Source: a virus. Taken from it: a stretch of 57,383 nucleotides of DNA. Under the pieces are notes generated by a model. The model was not told the origin of the DNA. It searched no databases and saw only the letters and a list, made by a program, of their open reading frames with translations. Positions 15,685-24,107 of this stretch are shown in pieces. The position numbers and the translations under genes were made by a program. Location: IMG/VR virus record IMGVR_UViG_3300032299_000921, positions 1 to 57,383 of that record. One strand, given 5' to 3'. Every line of letters begins with the position of its first letter. Position 1 is the first letter of the stretch.

Positions 15685-15990
15685 TTATTTTGACTTTCTT
15701 TCTCTTGCCAGTCTTTTGCTTTCTCTAAGCATAGCTGTAGCACCGGTAACCATTGATCCGACTGTTACTGCTGCTGCTCTCTTGTTTCTCCTTAAGGCCT
15801 TATCTTCTGCTGCTATTTTTTTAGCTTTAGCATCAGCCATTGACTTGCTAGCATTTTTCATCTTAGCATTAACCTCTTTTTGGTTTGGCTTTGCAATAGG
15901 CGTTTTCTTCAAGCTAGCACCATTAATTGGGTCATCTTTTTTTCCAGCCTTAGACATCATCTTACCGCTGGTTTTTTTTCCGTATAACAT
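15685..15990 (-). CDS. Basic protein, long paralogue of the 41-aa gene
   Basis: I choose the ATG at 15990 (101 aa) because it aligns with the paralogous start downstream and sits 3 nt after a TATATTTG element; an in-frame TTG at 15996 lies inside that element. After the shared N-terminal 17 residues it has a Lys/Ala-rich helical body and an Arg-rich tail (around 60-101). It is not recognised. It probably binds nucleic acid or is packaged, judging by charge. Confidence 0.65.
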   Translation of the reverse strand: MLYGKKTSGKMMSKAGKKDDPINGASLKKTPIAKPNQKEVNAKMKNASKSMADAKAKKIAAEDKALRRNKRAAAVTVGSMVTGATAMLRESKRLARERKSK

Positions 15991-15993
15991 ATT

Positions 15994-16001
15994 CAAATAT
16001 A
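15994..16001 (-). promoter_or_regulatory. -7 element TATATTTG of the long basic paralogue
   Basis: TATATTTG ends 3 nt before the ATG at 15990 and belongs to a duplicated promoter-plus-start unit shared with 15676-15683. Confidence 0.5.
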
Positions 16002-16008
16002 ATTATTT

Positions 16009-16482
16009 TTAAAATTTACCCCCTAGAGTTTTATTTTCCCCTGCTTTACATGAACCACTACCGCCTCTAGGTGAGCAGTTTGGTTTTTTCGTCATTGCTG
16101 TTTTCACTTTTCTTCCGGTTGCCTTTATATTTCTTTTTACAGCAGCACCAGTATTTTTACCAGAGGCATTTTTACTTAGATACTTTATATCTTTTTTAGG
16201 TGTTCCGGGACGAACTGTTGTTTCAACAGAATCTCTAAGTTCTTGCTTAGTTTTAATCTGACCGCTTTGGTACATATTACCAAATTCTTTTCTCTTTGCG
16301 TTCATTTCTTTACTCAAAGCACCGCCCTCTGCACCTCTTCTCTGTGCATCTCTGTAATTATAATTTCTCTCGGTAGCAAATCTATTTTGCTTGGGACTGC
16401 TAGGATTAAAACCTGGAGCACGAAAAGCAGCACCCGGAGGGTCTCCAGGGCCTTTTTTCTTTGTTACTTTTTTGATTGCCAT
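16009..16482 (-). CDS. Basic Asn/Arg-rich protein
   Basis: The ATG at 16482 (157 aa, MAIKKVTKKKGPGDPPG) is preferred over an upstream in-frame start because it follows a TATATTTA promoter-like element, as with its neighbours. The product is rich in Lys, Arg, Gly and Asn, with a GNMYQSGQIKTKQELRDSVE segment near the middle and a Cys-containing C-terminus. It is not recognised; a late gene of the basic-protein block. Confidence 0.62.
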   Translation of the reverse strand: MAIKKVTKKKGPGDPPGAAFRAPGFNPSSPKQNRFATERNYNYRDAQRRGAEGGALSKEMNAKRKEFGNMYQSGQIKTKQELRDSVETTVRPGTPKKDIKYLSKNASGKNTGAAVKRNIKATGRKVKTAMTKKPNCSPRGGSGSCKAGENKTLGGKF

Positions 16483-16498
16483 TATAATGTAAATATAA

Positions 16499-16645
16499 TT
16501 ATTTTTTCTTTCTTTTAGAAGCACTTATAGCAATAGCAAGAATCTGCTTCTTACTACGAGGAGTTCTTCCACCTGGTTTAGCGTACTCTTTGTTCTTTTT
16601 AGTGAGTTCGCTAATGTTCTTGGATATATTTTTTCCTAGTGGCAT
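16499..16645 (-). CDS. 48-aa basic protein
   Basis: A complete 48-codon frame beginning MPLGKNISKNISELTKKNK and containing PGGRTPRSKKQILAIAI before a Lys/Arg tail. The central segment resembles very short conserved phage proteins. The stop overlaps the AT-rich promoter region of the next gene, and the start lies one base after the stop of the upstream gene, so it fills the gap exactly. Confidence 0.65.
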   Translation of the reverse strand: MPLGKNISKNISELTKKNKEYAKPGGRTPRSKKQILAIAISASKRKKK

Positions 16646-16646
16646 A

Positions 16647-16955
16647 TTAACTTCCTTTCTTCCATTTTTTACTTGGAGATGCAGTCTTGCTTGGAGCCCA
16701 TTTAGTTTTTGAGGCCCAATACGCAGCAGACATCTTGCCTTTTGCTATATTCTTTGCGTGACGAGACTCAAACGCTTCTCTCTGTCCTACCGTCTGGTTG
16801 GTCTTTACATTCTGCTGCCCAAAACGTATCGTCTTAATTTTTTCACCTTCCTTAGCCACTACAATGTGACTCTTCTTGGGATGTCCGGGGGTTGCCTTGG
16901 GTTTGTTAAAACCTGAGACCCCAGCTCTTTCTAATCTAGGATCCTTTTTTGCCAT
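16647..16955 (-). CDS. Conserved basic phage protein
   Basis: The preferred ATG at 16955 gives 102 aa starting MAKKDPRLERAGVSGFNKPK and overlaps the holin-like gene by 20 nt; an ATG at 16970 would add five residues. The N-terminus followed by HPKKSHIVVAKEGEKIKTIR and a C-terminal ARHAKN-like/KGKMSAAYWASK stretch is a pattern I recognise from many phage genomes, always as a small protein of unknown function. It is strongly basic. Confidence 0.75.
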   Translation of the reverse strand: MAKKDPRLERAGVSGFNKPKATPGHPKKSHIVVAKEGEKIKTIRFGQQNVKTNQTVGQREAFESRHAKNIAKGKMSAAYWASKTKWAPSKTASPSKKWKKGS

Positions 16956-17139
16956 TGGTGTATTTATCAATTACTGTATACCCTAATGAAAAAATGGTTA
17001 TGAACTCCACCGCTTCCACGAGTTGCGGAGTGTTATAATAAACCAAGCTACCAAAAAGAACCAAAGCCCCAACGATACCAACAAACCTTTTACTGCTAAA
17101 CTCACCTTTATCACCTTTAAAAATTTCACTTATTCTCAT
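16936..17139 (-). CDS. Two-helix holin-like membrane protein
   Basis: The 67-aa protein has an N-terminal charged segment with GEFSSKRF, then two hydrophobic helices (about 19-35 and 44-58) joined by a short polar turn, and a basic tail. This is the usual layout of small holin-type proteins found in Bacteroidetes phages. It is coupled to an upstream membrane gene by a 14-nt overlap and lies in a three-gene membrane cluster. Timing of lysis by pore formation is inferred. Confidence 0.62.
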   Translation of the reverse strand: MRISEIFKGDKGEFSSKRFVGIVGALVLFGSLVYYNTPQLVEAVEFITIFSLGYTVIDKYTNGKKGS

Positions 17140-17320
17140 AAAAATACTTTTGAATCATTAAACTGTCGTTGAGTTTGTGTATTTCCTCAAGAACAACAGA
17201 GGCACTATCCGCAAGTTCCTCACTATGTTGAATTTCTTTTTCAACATCATCTTCAATTGTTGGTTCAATCGTAAGGGCCATAATTAAAATTAAAACGCCC
17301 AGTGACAAAAGATATTTCAT
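17126..17320 (-). CDS. Small secreted or anchored helical protein of the lysis cluster
   Basis: The 64-aa product has an N-terminal hydrophobic signal-like helix (residues 3-17) followed by an acidic helical segment with heptad-like spacing. No lipobox is visible, so it may stay anchored in the inner membrane with its body in the periplasm. It overlaps both flanking membrane-protein genes. It could be a spanin component or antiholin; neither is proven. Confidence 0.55.
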   Translation of the reverse strand: MKYLLSLGVLILIMALTIEPTIEDDVEKEIQHSEELADSASVVLEEIHKLNDSLMIQKYFYENK

Positions 17321-17586
17321 ATTTTACCTAGGTTTTTATAAATTGATATTTCGGTAATCAACGCAGAACAAAGAGAGTCTTGTGTTTTTAACATTTTAGA
17401 CATTCTCTCTAGTTTCACCTCGCACAACTCTAATCGCTTTTCACAACGATCATTAATGGCTTTACTTTGACGTTCTGCTCTAATGTATAGCACGCTCACA
17501 ACAATCAGCATCAAAAACGTTATTGCTTTTGTTGGATCTGATTTAAATTGTTCAAAGTCTATAGGTAGTTTCATGTTTTTAACCAT
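17317..17586 (-). CDS. Inner-membrane coiled-coil protein, i-spanin-like
   Basis: The 89-aa protein has a short cytoplasmic stretch, one transmembrane helix around residues 22-40, and a long helical periplasmic part with Cys residues and heptad-like Leu/Ile spacing, the layout of Rz-type i-spanins. The ATG at 17586 overlaps the previous stop; an internal ATG at 17574 is equally possible. A separate lipoprotein partner is not seen here, although a probable unimolecular spanin lies at 11691-12125, so the role could instead be antiholin-like. Confidence 0.52.
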   Translation of the reverse strand: MVKNMKLPIDFEQFKSDPTKAITFLMLIVVSVLYIRAERQSKAINDRCEKRLELCEVKLERMSKMLKTQDSLCSALITEISIYKNLGKI

Positions 17587-18514
17587 AAAAAGAAGTTTTG
17601 TAATTAGATATTGTATTTAAATGAGATCCCAAATAGGATCTATAAAAAATTAATTCTTGTACTTTGATTTCCGAATAGGAATTTGATTTTGCAATACTTA
17701 TAGGGCTTTGAAAATTTAAGTCTAAAGTTGTTCCTGATGAAGCAATTGTTCCTCCATTTACACTTAAATAAACATTAAAATTATTGTATCCACAAAAAGA
17801 TAATATTTGAGTATTTGGAGTAATTGATCTAGTAACTTCAAAACCACTATCGTCTTGGTCATAACCATCAAATTGAATAACGTTAGGGGTAAACGAAGGT
17901 AGAGTTGTTCTTAAACCAAGTGTAGTATTTGTTCCATCGCTCCATACAGCATCATTATTAATAGTACTACCCGCAGTTGTTATTACTACAGGATTAAATA
18001 TGGCAATACTTGTAAAAGAACTAGTTTGAACAACAGCATTTGATACTGATAGAAAATCATCAATTCCATCAAACGAAATGGCAGGTTTTGAATTTTGAGT
18101 AATAAGTGTTCCAGCACTAACTATTTTTGGCTGACTTCCAGGGGTCGTTTGAGTATAGTTTCTAGAATTTCCACTTTGATCATACCAAGTTCTAATAAAT
18201 GCATCTCCTGATCCAGCAAATGTAAGTAAACTCGCAGTATCAATCACATTATTAACAAAACCAATATTTGTAGTGGTATTATCCGATGATCTTCTTACTT
18301 CAATACAATTACCAGCATATGTGCTTTTTGTTTTATTTAATGAATAAGCACCACTAGAATCAGCATTACTAGCCGTTTTTAATAAATCAACCAATCCAGT
18401 AAAAGCCGGAGGAGGGGCAGCATTGGTCCAAATTTCAGTACTTCCTAAGTAAACTTTTTGAACTTGAGTTGAGCCCAACTTTACGCTATTTACAGTAGTT
18501 GATCCTAATTTCAT
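17579..18514 (-). CDS. Tail adhesin with arabinofuranosidase/LamG-like domain
   Basis: The 311-aa protein opens with a repeated motif ([16 protein letters not shown], then VYLGSTEIW), known from phage fibre N-termini. It continues with the pattern [40 protein letters not shown] and [10 protein letters not shown] seen in arabinofuranosidase-B-like and concanavalin-like tail proteins. No catalytic residues can be assigned, so binding host surface glycans is more likely than hydrolysis. It ends the receptor-binding cluster and is coupled to its neighbours by ATGA-type overlaps. Confidence 0.75.
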   Translation of the reverse strand: MKLGSTTVNSVKLGSTQVQKVYLGSTEIWTNAAPPPAFTGLVDLLKTASNADSSGAYSLNKTKSTYAGNCIEVRRSSDNTTTNIGFVNNVIDTASLLTFAGSGDAFIRTWYDQSGNSRNYTQTTPGSQPKIVSAGTLITQNSKPAISFDGIDDFLSVSNAVVQTSSFTSIAIFNPVVITTAGSTINNDAVWSDGTNTTLGLRTTLPSFTPNVIQFDGYDQDDSGFEVTRSITPNTQILSFCGYNNFNVYLSVNGGTIASSGTTLDLNFQSPISIAKSNSYSEIKVQELIFYRSYLGSHLNTISNYKTSFYG

Positions 18515-19140
18515 ATAACAAAATATAAAGTATTAGAATCTTTTGTCAAAGCTTCATATTCAGCCTGACTCAACGCAACAAGATTGAAAATGTTTTTATT
18601 TGAACCAGCTGGATAGGTTGTATTATATTTTTGTATTTTAGTATCTATTTGTGTTTGAATTGGGTTGTTTACTCCGTTCAAATATTGAAACTCCACATCA
18701 CTTACCGTGCCGTTAGCCAATTTCGCAGCGTCAATCCCTGTGCCTAATTTAGCATTACTTACAACACCGTTGTCAATAGTCCAAGTTGCTCCGCTACCTG
18801 ATACGGTTATATCTCCTTTGTCACCATCAGATATGCCTCCACCTCCGCTATATTGAGGTATATTAAGAGTATTATTAACTAACGTTGCAGCACCGCTTGA
18901 TCCAGTTGTGGTTAATGTTAGGCTACCTTGTTTCTGAGTTAATGCATTTTGTGTAGCTGTTGATATTGGTTTATCAGCATCACTCGTGTTATTTACGTTA
19001 TTTAAAGACATTGCTGTCTTTAAACCAGAAGGGGTTATTTTTTTAGTAACCGTCTCACTTACATCTTCTATTATAATTAAATCATTAGTAGAATCGGTTG
19101 CGACCATTGCTGGTAAATTTATTATAAGTGAATCTGGCAT
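18511..19140 (-). CDS. Tail fibre-type protein
   Basis: The 209-aa product includes [15 protein letters not shown] (about 45-60), the classic phage tail-fibre repeat, a collagen-like [13 protein letters not shown] stretch, and a C-terminal [11 protein letters not shown] segment followed by NTLYFVI, common at the ends of virion fibre or baseplate proteins. It probably forms trimers. TAAATTTG lies 5 nt before the ATG. It belongs to the adhesin cluster. Confidence 0.78.
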   Translation of the reverse strand: MPDSLIINLPAMVATDSTNDLIIIEDVSETVTKKITPSGLKTAMSLNNVNNTSDADKPISTATQNALTQKQGSLTLTTTGSSGAATLVNNTLNIPQYSGGGGISDGDKGDITVSGSGATWTIDNGVVSNAKLGTGIDAAKLANGTVSDVEFQYLNGVNNPIQTQIDTKIQKYNTTYPAGSNKNIFNLVALSQAEYEALTKDSNTLYFVI

Positions 19141-19145
19141 ATTTT

Positions 19146-19153
19146 CAAATTTA
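19146..19153 (-). promoter_or_regulatory. -7 element TAAATTTG of the tail fibre gene
   Basis: TAAATTTG ends 5 nt before the ATG at 19140, in a 52-nt gap between genes. Confidence 0.45.
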
Positions 19154-19192
19154 CTAATATTTTTTTGTTTTTACAAGTCAGAGAATATTGGC

Positions 19193-19417
19193 TTACGACT
19201 CGTTTTCCTCTTCTTCCGATGGTGGAAATGGGGTGAATTCGCCTCTTTCAAGTTCATTTAACTTTGGCCAAATTTCCCTAAATGGTTCATATTCCAAGAT
19301 ACTCAAATCTGCAAAGTGTTTGCCTGATCCGTCCACAGCAAATTCTAAACAAAAAATTCCCTTTTTGTATCCGTTGAGGTCTTGAAATTGTTGTTCGTTT
19401 GGTATTAGTACAGTCAT
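19193..19417 (-). CDS. Small acidic protein in the tail fibre cluster
   Basis: The 74-aa protein has a mixed N-terminal half and an acidic C-terminus (EEEENES). It sits between two adhesin genes, one base after the upstream stop. Small proteins at such positions are often fibre-assembly chaperones, but nothing in the sequence proves it. It is not recognised. Confidence 0.55.
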   Translation of the reverse strand: MTVLIPNEQQFQDLNGYKKGIFCLEFAVDGSGKHFADLSILEYEPFREIWPKLNELERGEFTPFPPSEEEENES

Positions 19418-19418
19418 A

Positions 19419-20222
19419 TTATTTGTTTGTCATGTATGAATCTAAAGAATTGAATAAAGTTGAATGATTTGCTTCAATATTTGCACCAAACCCAAAGATA
19501 GGAGCAACAAGTCCAGTAGAGCCATATGTAAGTAAAGATCTATATAATGTTACAGGGTTTGTTGTATTTGGGGCGGCACTTAGTATACTTTGTGTAGATC
19601 GAACTGATAAGTTGTCGTAATACTTTTGAGAATTTGAAGCTAGACTATAACTTGTTTTCAATCCTGTACCTCTAAAATCAATCGTTACACTTGTATTTGC
19701 GTTTGTCATCATACGCTGATTGTTGTTGTTGGCATTTAAAATTCTAAGAGTAGTTGGATTACCAGAATTACCAAGAATAGTTGCTCCTAGTACTGCGGTA
19801 CTAACCCAAACAAAAGCCGTTGCGTTTGTTGTTCTTAATTTTTGAGGGGCTGCGTTTGTAAATACAAAACCTGTATTCATAAAAGCTTGACCAGAAGCAT
19901 TGGCCGTCCAACCGATGTTAGAGGTAAACGAAGGTGGAGGTGAACCAGTAGGAATTAAATTATTTACTCCGGGATTAATCCAATTTATTGTCGAAAATTC
20001 CTGACTACCATTAGTTGCCGTAACGTAAAGTGTATCCAATTGAGAGAATATTCCAGAGTTGACAAAAGATGTCATCAATGTATTTTGTACAGACCTTTGT
20101 GCTAATGTTGGTAATCCCCAACCTTGAGTTGTTGCATAGTCTAAAACCGCTTGGTATTGGGCTACGTAAGCACTAGTGGCTGCTGTTATACTTTGTATTA
20201 TTCCGTGTGTTGCTAATATCAT
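19419..20222 (-). CDS. Putative receptor-binding protein with lectin-like beta fold
   Basis: The 267-aa protein has an N-terminal helical segment (about 1-55) followed by a strand-rich, Asn/Thr-rich region with TAFVWVSTAVLG and RSLLTYGSTG typical of concanavalin A-like domains of phage adhesins. Ala/Ser/Thr/Asn dominate. Clustering with fibres and other lectin-like proteins supports host recognition. The family is not certain. Confidence 0.62.
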   Translation of the reverse strand: MILATHGIIQSITAATSAYVAQYQAVLDYATTQGWGLPTLAQRSVQNTLMTSFVNSGIFSQLDTLYVTATNGSQEFSTINWINPGVNNLIPTGSPPPSFTSNIGWTANASGQAFMNTGFVFTNAAPQKLRTTNATAFVWVSTAVLGATILGNSGNPTTLRILNANNNNQRMMTNANTSVTIDFRGTGLKTSYSLASNSQKYYDNLSVRSTQSILSAAPNTTNPVTLYRSLLTYGSTGLVAPIFGFGANIEANHSTLFNSLDSYMTNK

Positions 20223-20243
20223 GCTACTATATCTCCAAATAGA

Positions 20244-20966
20244 TTACGAAACCAAGTCGCCAAAACAATACCATTCATTTTGCGCTATCTTTATTAAAGT
20301 AGCACCGCTGTATCGTGTGTTTAATTTTCTTTTATTTCCGTTACTGCGAACATCAACTCCAGTAGTTGGTGTTATTATAGTCTGCCCACTTCCGTATTGA
20401 GCTACTAGGATCTGAGTCCCAATCGGAAATGCAACAGATGAGTTTAAAGGTATAACAATTTCATTTTGGTTAGAATTATTCATTTCGACTAACTTATCAG
20501 CATCACTCAAAACGAGAGGATAAGTTGTTCCCGTCTGACGATTGGTTGTAATTAATTTAGTTGTCTTGGTGTCAACTTGCGTTTGAACCGCACTTGTAAC
20601 TCCGCTTACATAACCTAATTCAGTAGATGTAACTGAAGAAACCGCAACCTTACCGCTTCCATCAGAAACTAACGCCCTTGAGGCTGTTAAATTTTCGGTG
20701 TCAATGGTTGTTGCTGCTCCTGTTATGGTTGCTTGTTTAGCGTCTAAAGCACTCTGTAAATCGGTTTGGCTTGATAATGTTCCTGTTATTGATCCCCAAG
20801 TTGCAGCACTCGACCCTCCCCCTAAATCAATATTTCCAAGATCACTAATAATTCTTCTGATTCTTACTTCCTCGTCCTTGTATTTTTTGTCACGAGTTCT
20901 TTGAAACAACCTTAATAAATCATTTGCCTGTTTTGTTAATTCTTGTATGGTAATTTCAAATGCCAT
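20244..20966 (-). CDS. Tail fibre protein
   Basis: The 240-aa protein begins with a charged helical segment (1-50), then GSITGTLSSQTDLQSALDAK, a common fibre repeat, and a strand-rich distal part with QNEIVIPLNSSVAFPIGTQI. That distal module resembles the one in the 350-aa fibre upstream (residues about 235-300), so modules have been shared. Its start overlaps the stop of the L,D-transpeptidase-like gene. Confidence 0.75.
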   Translation of the reverse strand: MAFEITIQELTKQANDLLRLFQRTRDKKYKDEEVRIRRIISDLGNIDLGGGSSAATWGSITGTLSSQTDLQSALDAKQATITGAATTIDTENLTASRALVSDGSGKVAVSSVTSTELGYVSGVTSAVQTQVDTKTTKLITTNRQTGTTYPLVLSDADKLVEMNNSNQNEIVIPLNSSVAFPIGTQILVAQYGSGQTIITPTTGVDVRSNGNKRKLNTRYSGATLIKIAQNEWYCFGDLVS

Positions 20967-21553
20967 TAAATTATATCTTTACTTTCGATAAGAGTATAGG
21001 TAAAAGAGTTTCCGTGAATCTTTGCCGCTTGCTTACAGATTTTCATAAATACATCGAAATCCATAACACGCTTAAACACTTGGCATCCGTGAGACCAATG
21101 ATCAACCCAAGTAGAATCACGACCTGCCTTATGTATATTTATACCATCAGCATATGAATCTGTAATTTTATTCTCGTCATACTCTAAATCTTTATCCGCA
21201 TCACGATAAAGTTTAATGTGTCCCTTTTGACGAAGTGCTTCGTATTTACCTTGATGTAGTCCAATCGTGTGAGACCCAGAGTATTGCCCTGGAACCACAC
21301 GAGCAGTTCCTGTTCCTTTATTACCCAAAAGCATTGGTGCTTTACCTGGATCAGTCGTAGCGGACCAACAGAAAAATTTCCATACACCATTTTCTTTATA
21401 GGAAATAGTCAACCAATCGTCAAACATATTGGTTACTTTCTTTCCAGGCGTACTATTACGAATACCAATGATATTTACGTTATACTCTCCGTTCTCGAAG
21501 TATCTATAACCTTTGGCTTCTACAGCCTTTTCAATTTGCTCTCTTGTAAACAT
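20966..21553 (-). CDS. L,D-transpeptidase (YkuD)-like peptidoglycan enzyme, putative endolysin
   Basis: From the ATG at 21553 the protein is 195 aa; a longer frame to 21619 adds an implausible hydrophobic leader overlapping the upstream gene. The catalytic signature is visible near 140-157: INIHKAG followed by WSHGCQVF, giving His-x12-Ser-His-Gly-Cys with nucleophile Cys157. That is close to the H-x14-17-[ST]HGC pattern of L,D-transpeptidases. Preceding segments such as GQYSGSHTIGLHQGKY fit the same fold. In a phage this would be a peptidoglycan-acting lysin, or perhaps a virion enzyme given its place among fibre genes. Activity is inferred from the motif. Confidence 0.72.
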   Translation of the reverse strand: MFTREQIEKAVEAKGYRYFENGEYNVNIIGIRNSTPGKKVTNMFDDWLTISYKENGVWKFFCWSATTDPGKAPMLLGNKGTGTARVVPGQYSGSHTIGLHQGKYEALRQKGHIKLYRDADKDLEYDENKITDSYADGINIHKAGRDSTWVDHWSHGCQVFKRVMDFDVFMKICKQAAKIHGNSFTYTLIESKDII

Positions 21554-21564
21554 TATAATAAATT

Positions 21565-22617
21565 TTAAGTAGAACTTGATAAACCACCAGCTAACATATA
21601 AACATTTGATCCAACACAATACAACTCTAAAGCCTTTCCTCTTGCGTTGGATGCTGTAAACGCTGGATTTAGGAAAACAGTAGCAGGACTAACTGAGAAT
21701 GGATTGAATGTTGTATTTGTGATTGAGTTACTACTACTATCATATGAATAATTTAAAGTAACACCAGAGGGGACTTCGATTGTAAAAGAATTGTTAGTGG
21801 TAGTATTTATAAAAATCATAAGAGTTTGCCCCGGTAAAAAGGAATTACTGCTGCTAGGTAATTGAATATTTACCGTACCGCTACTATTTGCAATAACTAA
21901 AAAAGTATCGACATCGCTACTTGTTAAGGCACGATTTCCACTTGATGTTATTGTGTTTACTGTTTTGGTTTTTGTAGCAATTTCCGATGGTAGTCTATTA
22001 ACATTAAGTGTTCCACTAGTTATATTGCTTGCATTTGTGGTATCTACGTTTGGAACATTACTTAATCCTATGTTGTTTTTGTTTGGGGCACTAAAAACTA
22101 GAAACCCGTCAATGTCTTGTGTAAGGTAATATCCAATAGACGAATTTGGTAAGGTGTTTTGTTTTGTACCGGCCAAAGTATCCACATAATTTTTTACAGC
22201 CCCTTCGCTTGGGTACTCGTCATTAGATGATCCGTTTATTGTTGTTACCTTATTTGATAAATTTTCTTTTGCTGCTAGCTGTGTTACCAAATCGATAATG
22301 TTTTCTATTCTGATGTTGGTTATGTTTTCTCCGCTGAACGCTGGGTACTTACCTTGAGAATCTAAAACCAATATTCCGTTTGCTGCATTTGTGACATTTC
22401 CCAACAAAGTAACAAGGTTAGACAATCGAGCATCACTAAGAGTACCTTCAGTCAAGGCAGACGCATCTAGTCCCTCAATGTCCCCCTGTAAACTAGAAAA
22501 TTTTATTTTAAAGGTTTTATTTGTTGTAACGTCATACACAATAAAAAAATCGTCTGGAGAAATCGTTTCCTTCTCTTCAAACTCACTTATTCTTTTTGGT
22601 TTAAAAAGTAGTCTCAT
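21565..22617 (-). CDS. Tail fibre protein, paralogue of its upstream neighbour
   Basis: The 350-aa fibre shares its first ~220 residues in outline with the 495-aa protein encoded upstream, including SALTEGTLSDARLS, YPSEGAVKNYVDTL and NITSGTLN. Its C-terminal third is a strand-rich Ser/Thr/Asn domain ending ALELYCVGSNVYMLAGG, typical of fibre tips. A tandem duplication followed by divergence of the tip is the simplest reading. It should contribute to host range. Confidence 0.78.
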   Translation of the reverse strand: MRLLFKPKRISEFEEKETISPDDFFIVYDVTTNKTFKIKFSSLQGDIEGLDASALTEGTLSDARLSNLVTLLGNVTNAANGILVLDSQGKYPAFSGENITNIRIENIIDLVTQLAAKENLSNKVTTINGSSNDEYPSEGAVKNYVDTLAGTKQNTLPNSSIGYYLTQDIDGFLVFSAPNKNNIGLSNVPNVDTTNASNITSGTLNVNRLPSEIATKTKTVNTITSSGNRALTSSDVDTFLVIANSSGTVNIQLPSSSNSFLPGQTLMIFINTTTNNSFTIEVPSGVTLNYSYDSSSNSITNTTFNPFSVSPATVFLNPAFTASNARGKALELYCVGSNVYMLAGGLSSST

Positions 22618-22619
22618 AA

Positions 22620-24107
22620 TTAAACTGCTGCGTTATTAATGTTTCCGTGTAATACATAAGTTGTCAATGAACTTGTTGCCTCAATGCAACTAACTTTATA
22701 TGTTCTGTGTCTTCTACCATTGTTCGTTGCTTGAATTCCGTTAGGATAATTTCCTGGAAAAGTAAAGGTAGAACTTGCCCCTACTGCAATTGTTTTATCT
22801 TCATGTGATAAAATCAAATTAACATTGGCCCCGGTAGTAAGAGAAACAATTCCGTTTGGACCTTGAACCGATGTGTGTATATAAAAAGTATCACCAGGTC
22901 TAGGTAATAATGAACTCGATCCGTTTGCATTATGTTCCAATTCAAATTGTACCGTATTCTCGGTGACGGTCGGGTTAGTATATGATGATGTTGTATAACT
23001 AAGATAAAACGAAGTGTAACCTTCCAAAGTCATCGGAGTACCAGATAAATAATTAAAATCTAAAAATTGATTATACGCTCCTGTTGTCGTGGGAACAATT
23101 TTTACAGGCGTTTGACCAAGAGGAACAATTGTATACAGCTCAAAAGTGTCTTTGTCTATTACGGTGACTTTATATGCTACACCATTGCTCATACCTGTTA
23201 TTGTTGTAAAGGAAGGAACACTAGCAGAAGCACTTCCACCAGCATGATATTTACAAGTATCATTGTTGGTAATACCGTGATCTATTGAAATAAATCTTTG
23301 GTTTGTTGTATCTACAGAAAAATATATAATTTTTTTAATTTGACTCTGACCCTTTAGTGTAATTTTATTAAAATTTGAACCATAATTTCCAAAAGCAGAA
23401 TTAAATCGATAATAAAAATATAAATCATCCAAAAAAAGTGTATTCTTTATCCTTCTTGGGGTTTCTGGAGAAATTCTTCCTCCGTTAAGTGTTCCACTAG
23501 TTATATTACTTGGATTTGTGGTATCTGTGTTTTGAACGTTTCCAAGTCCCCAAAAAGATTTAGTATTTTCTATCCATCCTTGTCCACCAGAAACACGACC
23601 AAAGATATAAAATTTTCCATCGGTTGGGTATAGTGGTAAATTTGGCTCTTTGTTAGCAAAGACATTGTCTACATATGTTTTTACAGCTCCCTCACTAGGA
23701 TAAGAAATATCGGAATTATCATTTATTACGGTTACTTTATTTGAAATATTTTCTTCTAGGTTAATATTTGTTGACAAATTAGTAACATTTGCTATATTAA
23801 TATTCTCTATTTTTTCTCCATTTATTGCTGGGTATTTACTACTTGCAGTAAGTAAAACAGGAGAGTTTGAACTATTTACCCCCCTTCCTAATTTTGTAAC
23901 ATTGGAAGATAGCCTATTGTTGTCCAGTGTTCCAGTGATAATACTAGAAGCATCGTTTGGTTGTAAAGAGGAACTATAAGTCGACAATTTTATTTTTTTG
24001 TTTTCGCCTTGTTGTTCTTCAGAAAAATCAACAATAGTAAGTAAGTCTTCCTGTATAGGAGTGGAGTATTCCTCTAAGTTTTTTATATTTTTTCTTTTTT
24101 TACTCAT
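22620..24107 (-). CDS. Large tail fibre protein
   Basis: The 495-aa protein has a Lys-rich start, then fibre repeats matching its paralogue downstream (ASSIITGTLDNNRLS, YPSEGAVKTYVDN and NITSGTLNGG), an inserted FCCH-like module around 270-335 (SIDHGITNNDTCKY through DTFELYT), and a strand-rich tip. It overlaps the upstream gene by ATGA. The extra module distinguishes it from the paralogue. Host recognition is inferred. Confidence 0.75.
   Translation of the reverse strand: MSKKRKNIKNLEEYSTPIQEDLLTIVDFSEEQQGENKKIKLSTYSSSLQPNDASSIITGTLDNNRLSSNVTKLGRGVNSSNSPVLLTASSKYPAINGEKIENINIANVTNLSTNINLEENISNKVTVINDNSDISYPSEGAVKTYVDNVFANKEPNLPLYPTDGKFYIFGRVSGGQGWIENTKSFWGLGNVQNTDTTNPSNITSGTLNGGRISPETPRRIKNTLFLDDLYFYYRFNSAFGNYGSNFNKITLKGQSQIKKIIYFSVDTTNQRFISIDHGITNNDTCKYHAGGSASASVPSFTTITGMSNGVAYKVTVIDKDTFELYTIVPLGQTPVKIVPTTTGAYNQFLDFNYLSGTPMTLEGYTSFYLSYTTSSYTNPTVTENTVQFELEHNANGSSSLLPRPGDTFYIHTSVQGPNGIVSLTTGANVNLILSHEDKTIAVGASSTFTFPGNYPNGIQATNNGRRHRTYKVSCIEATSSLTTYVLHGNINNAAV

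Noticed and set aside
15557-16012. A 151-codon plus-strand ORF rich in Leu, Ala, Phe and Ile
   Set aside because: It is the antisense image of Lys/Ala-rich basic genes with their own promoters and coupled starts, so its hydrophobicity is an artefact.
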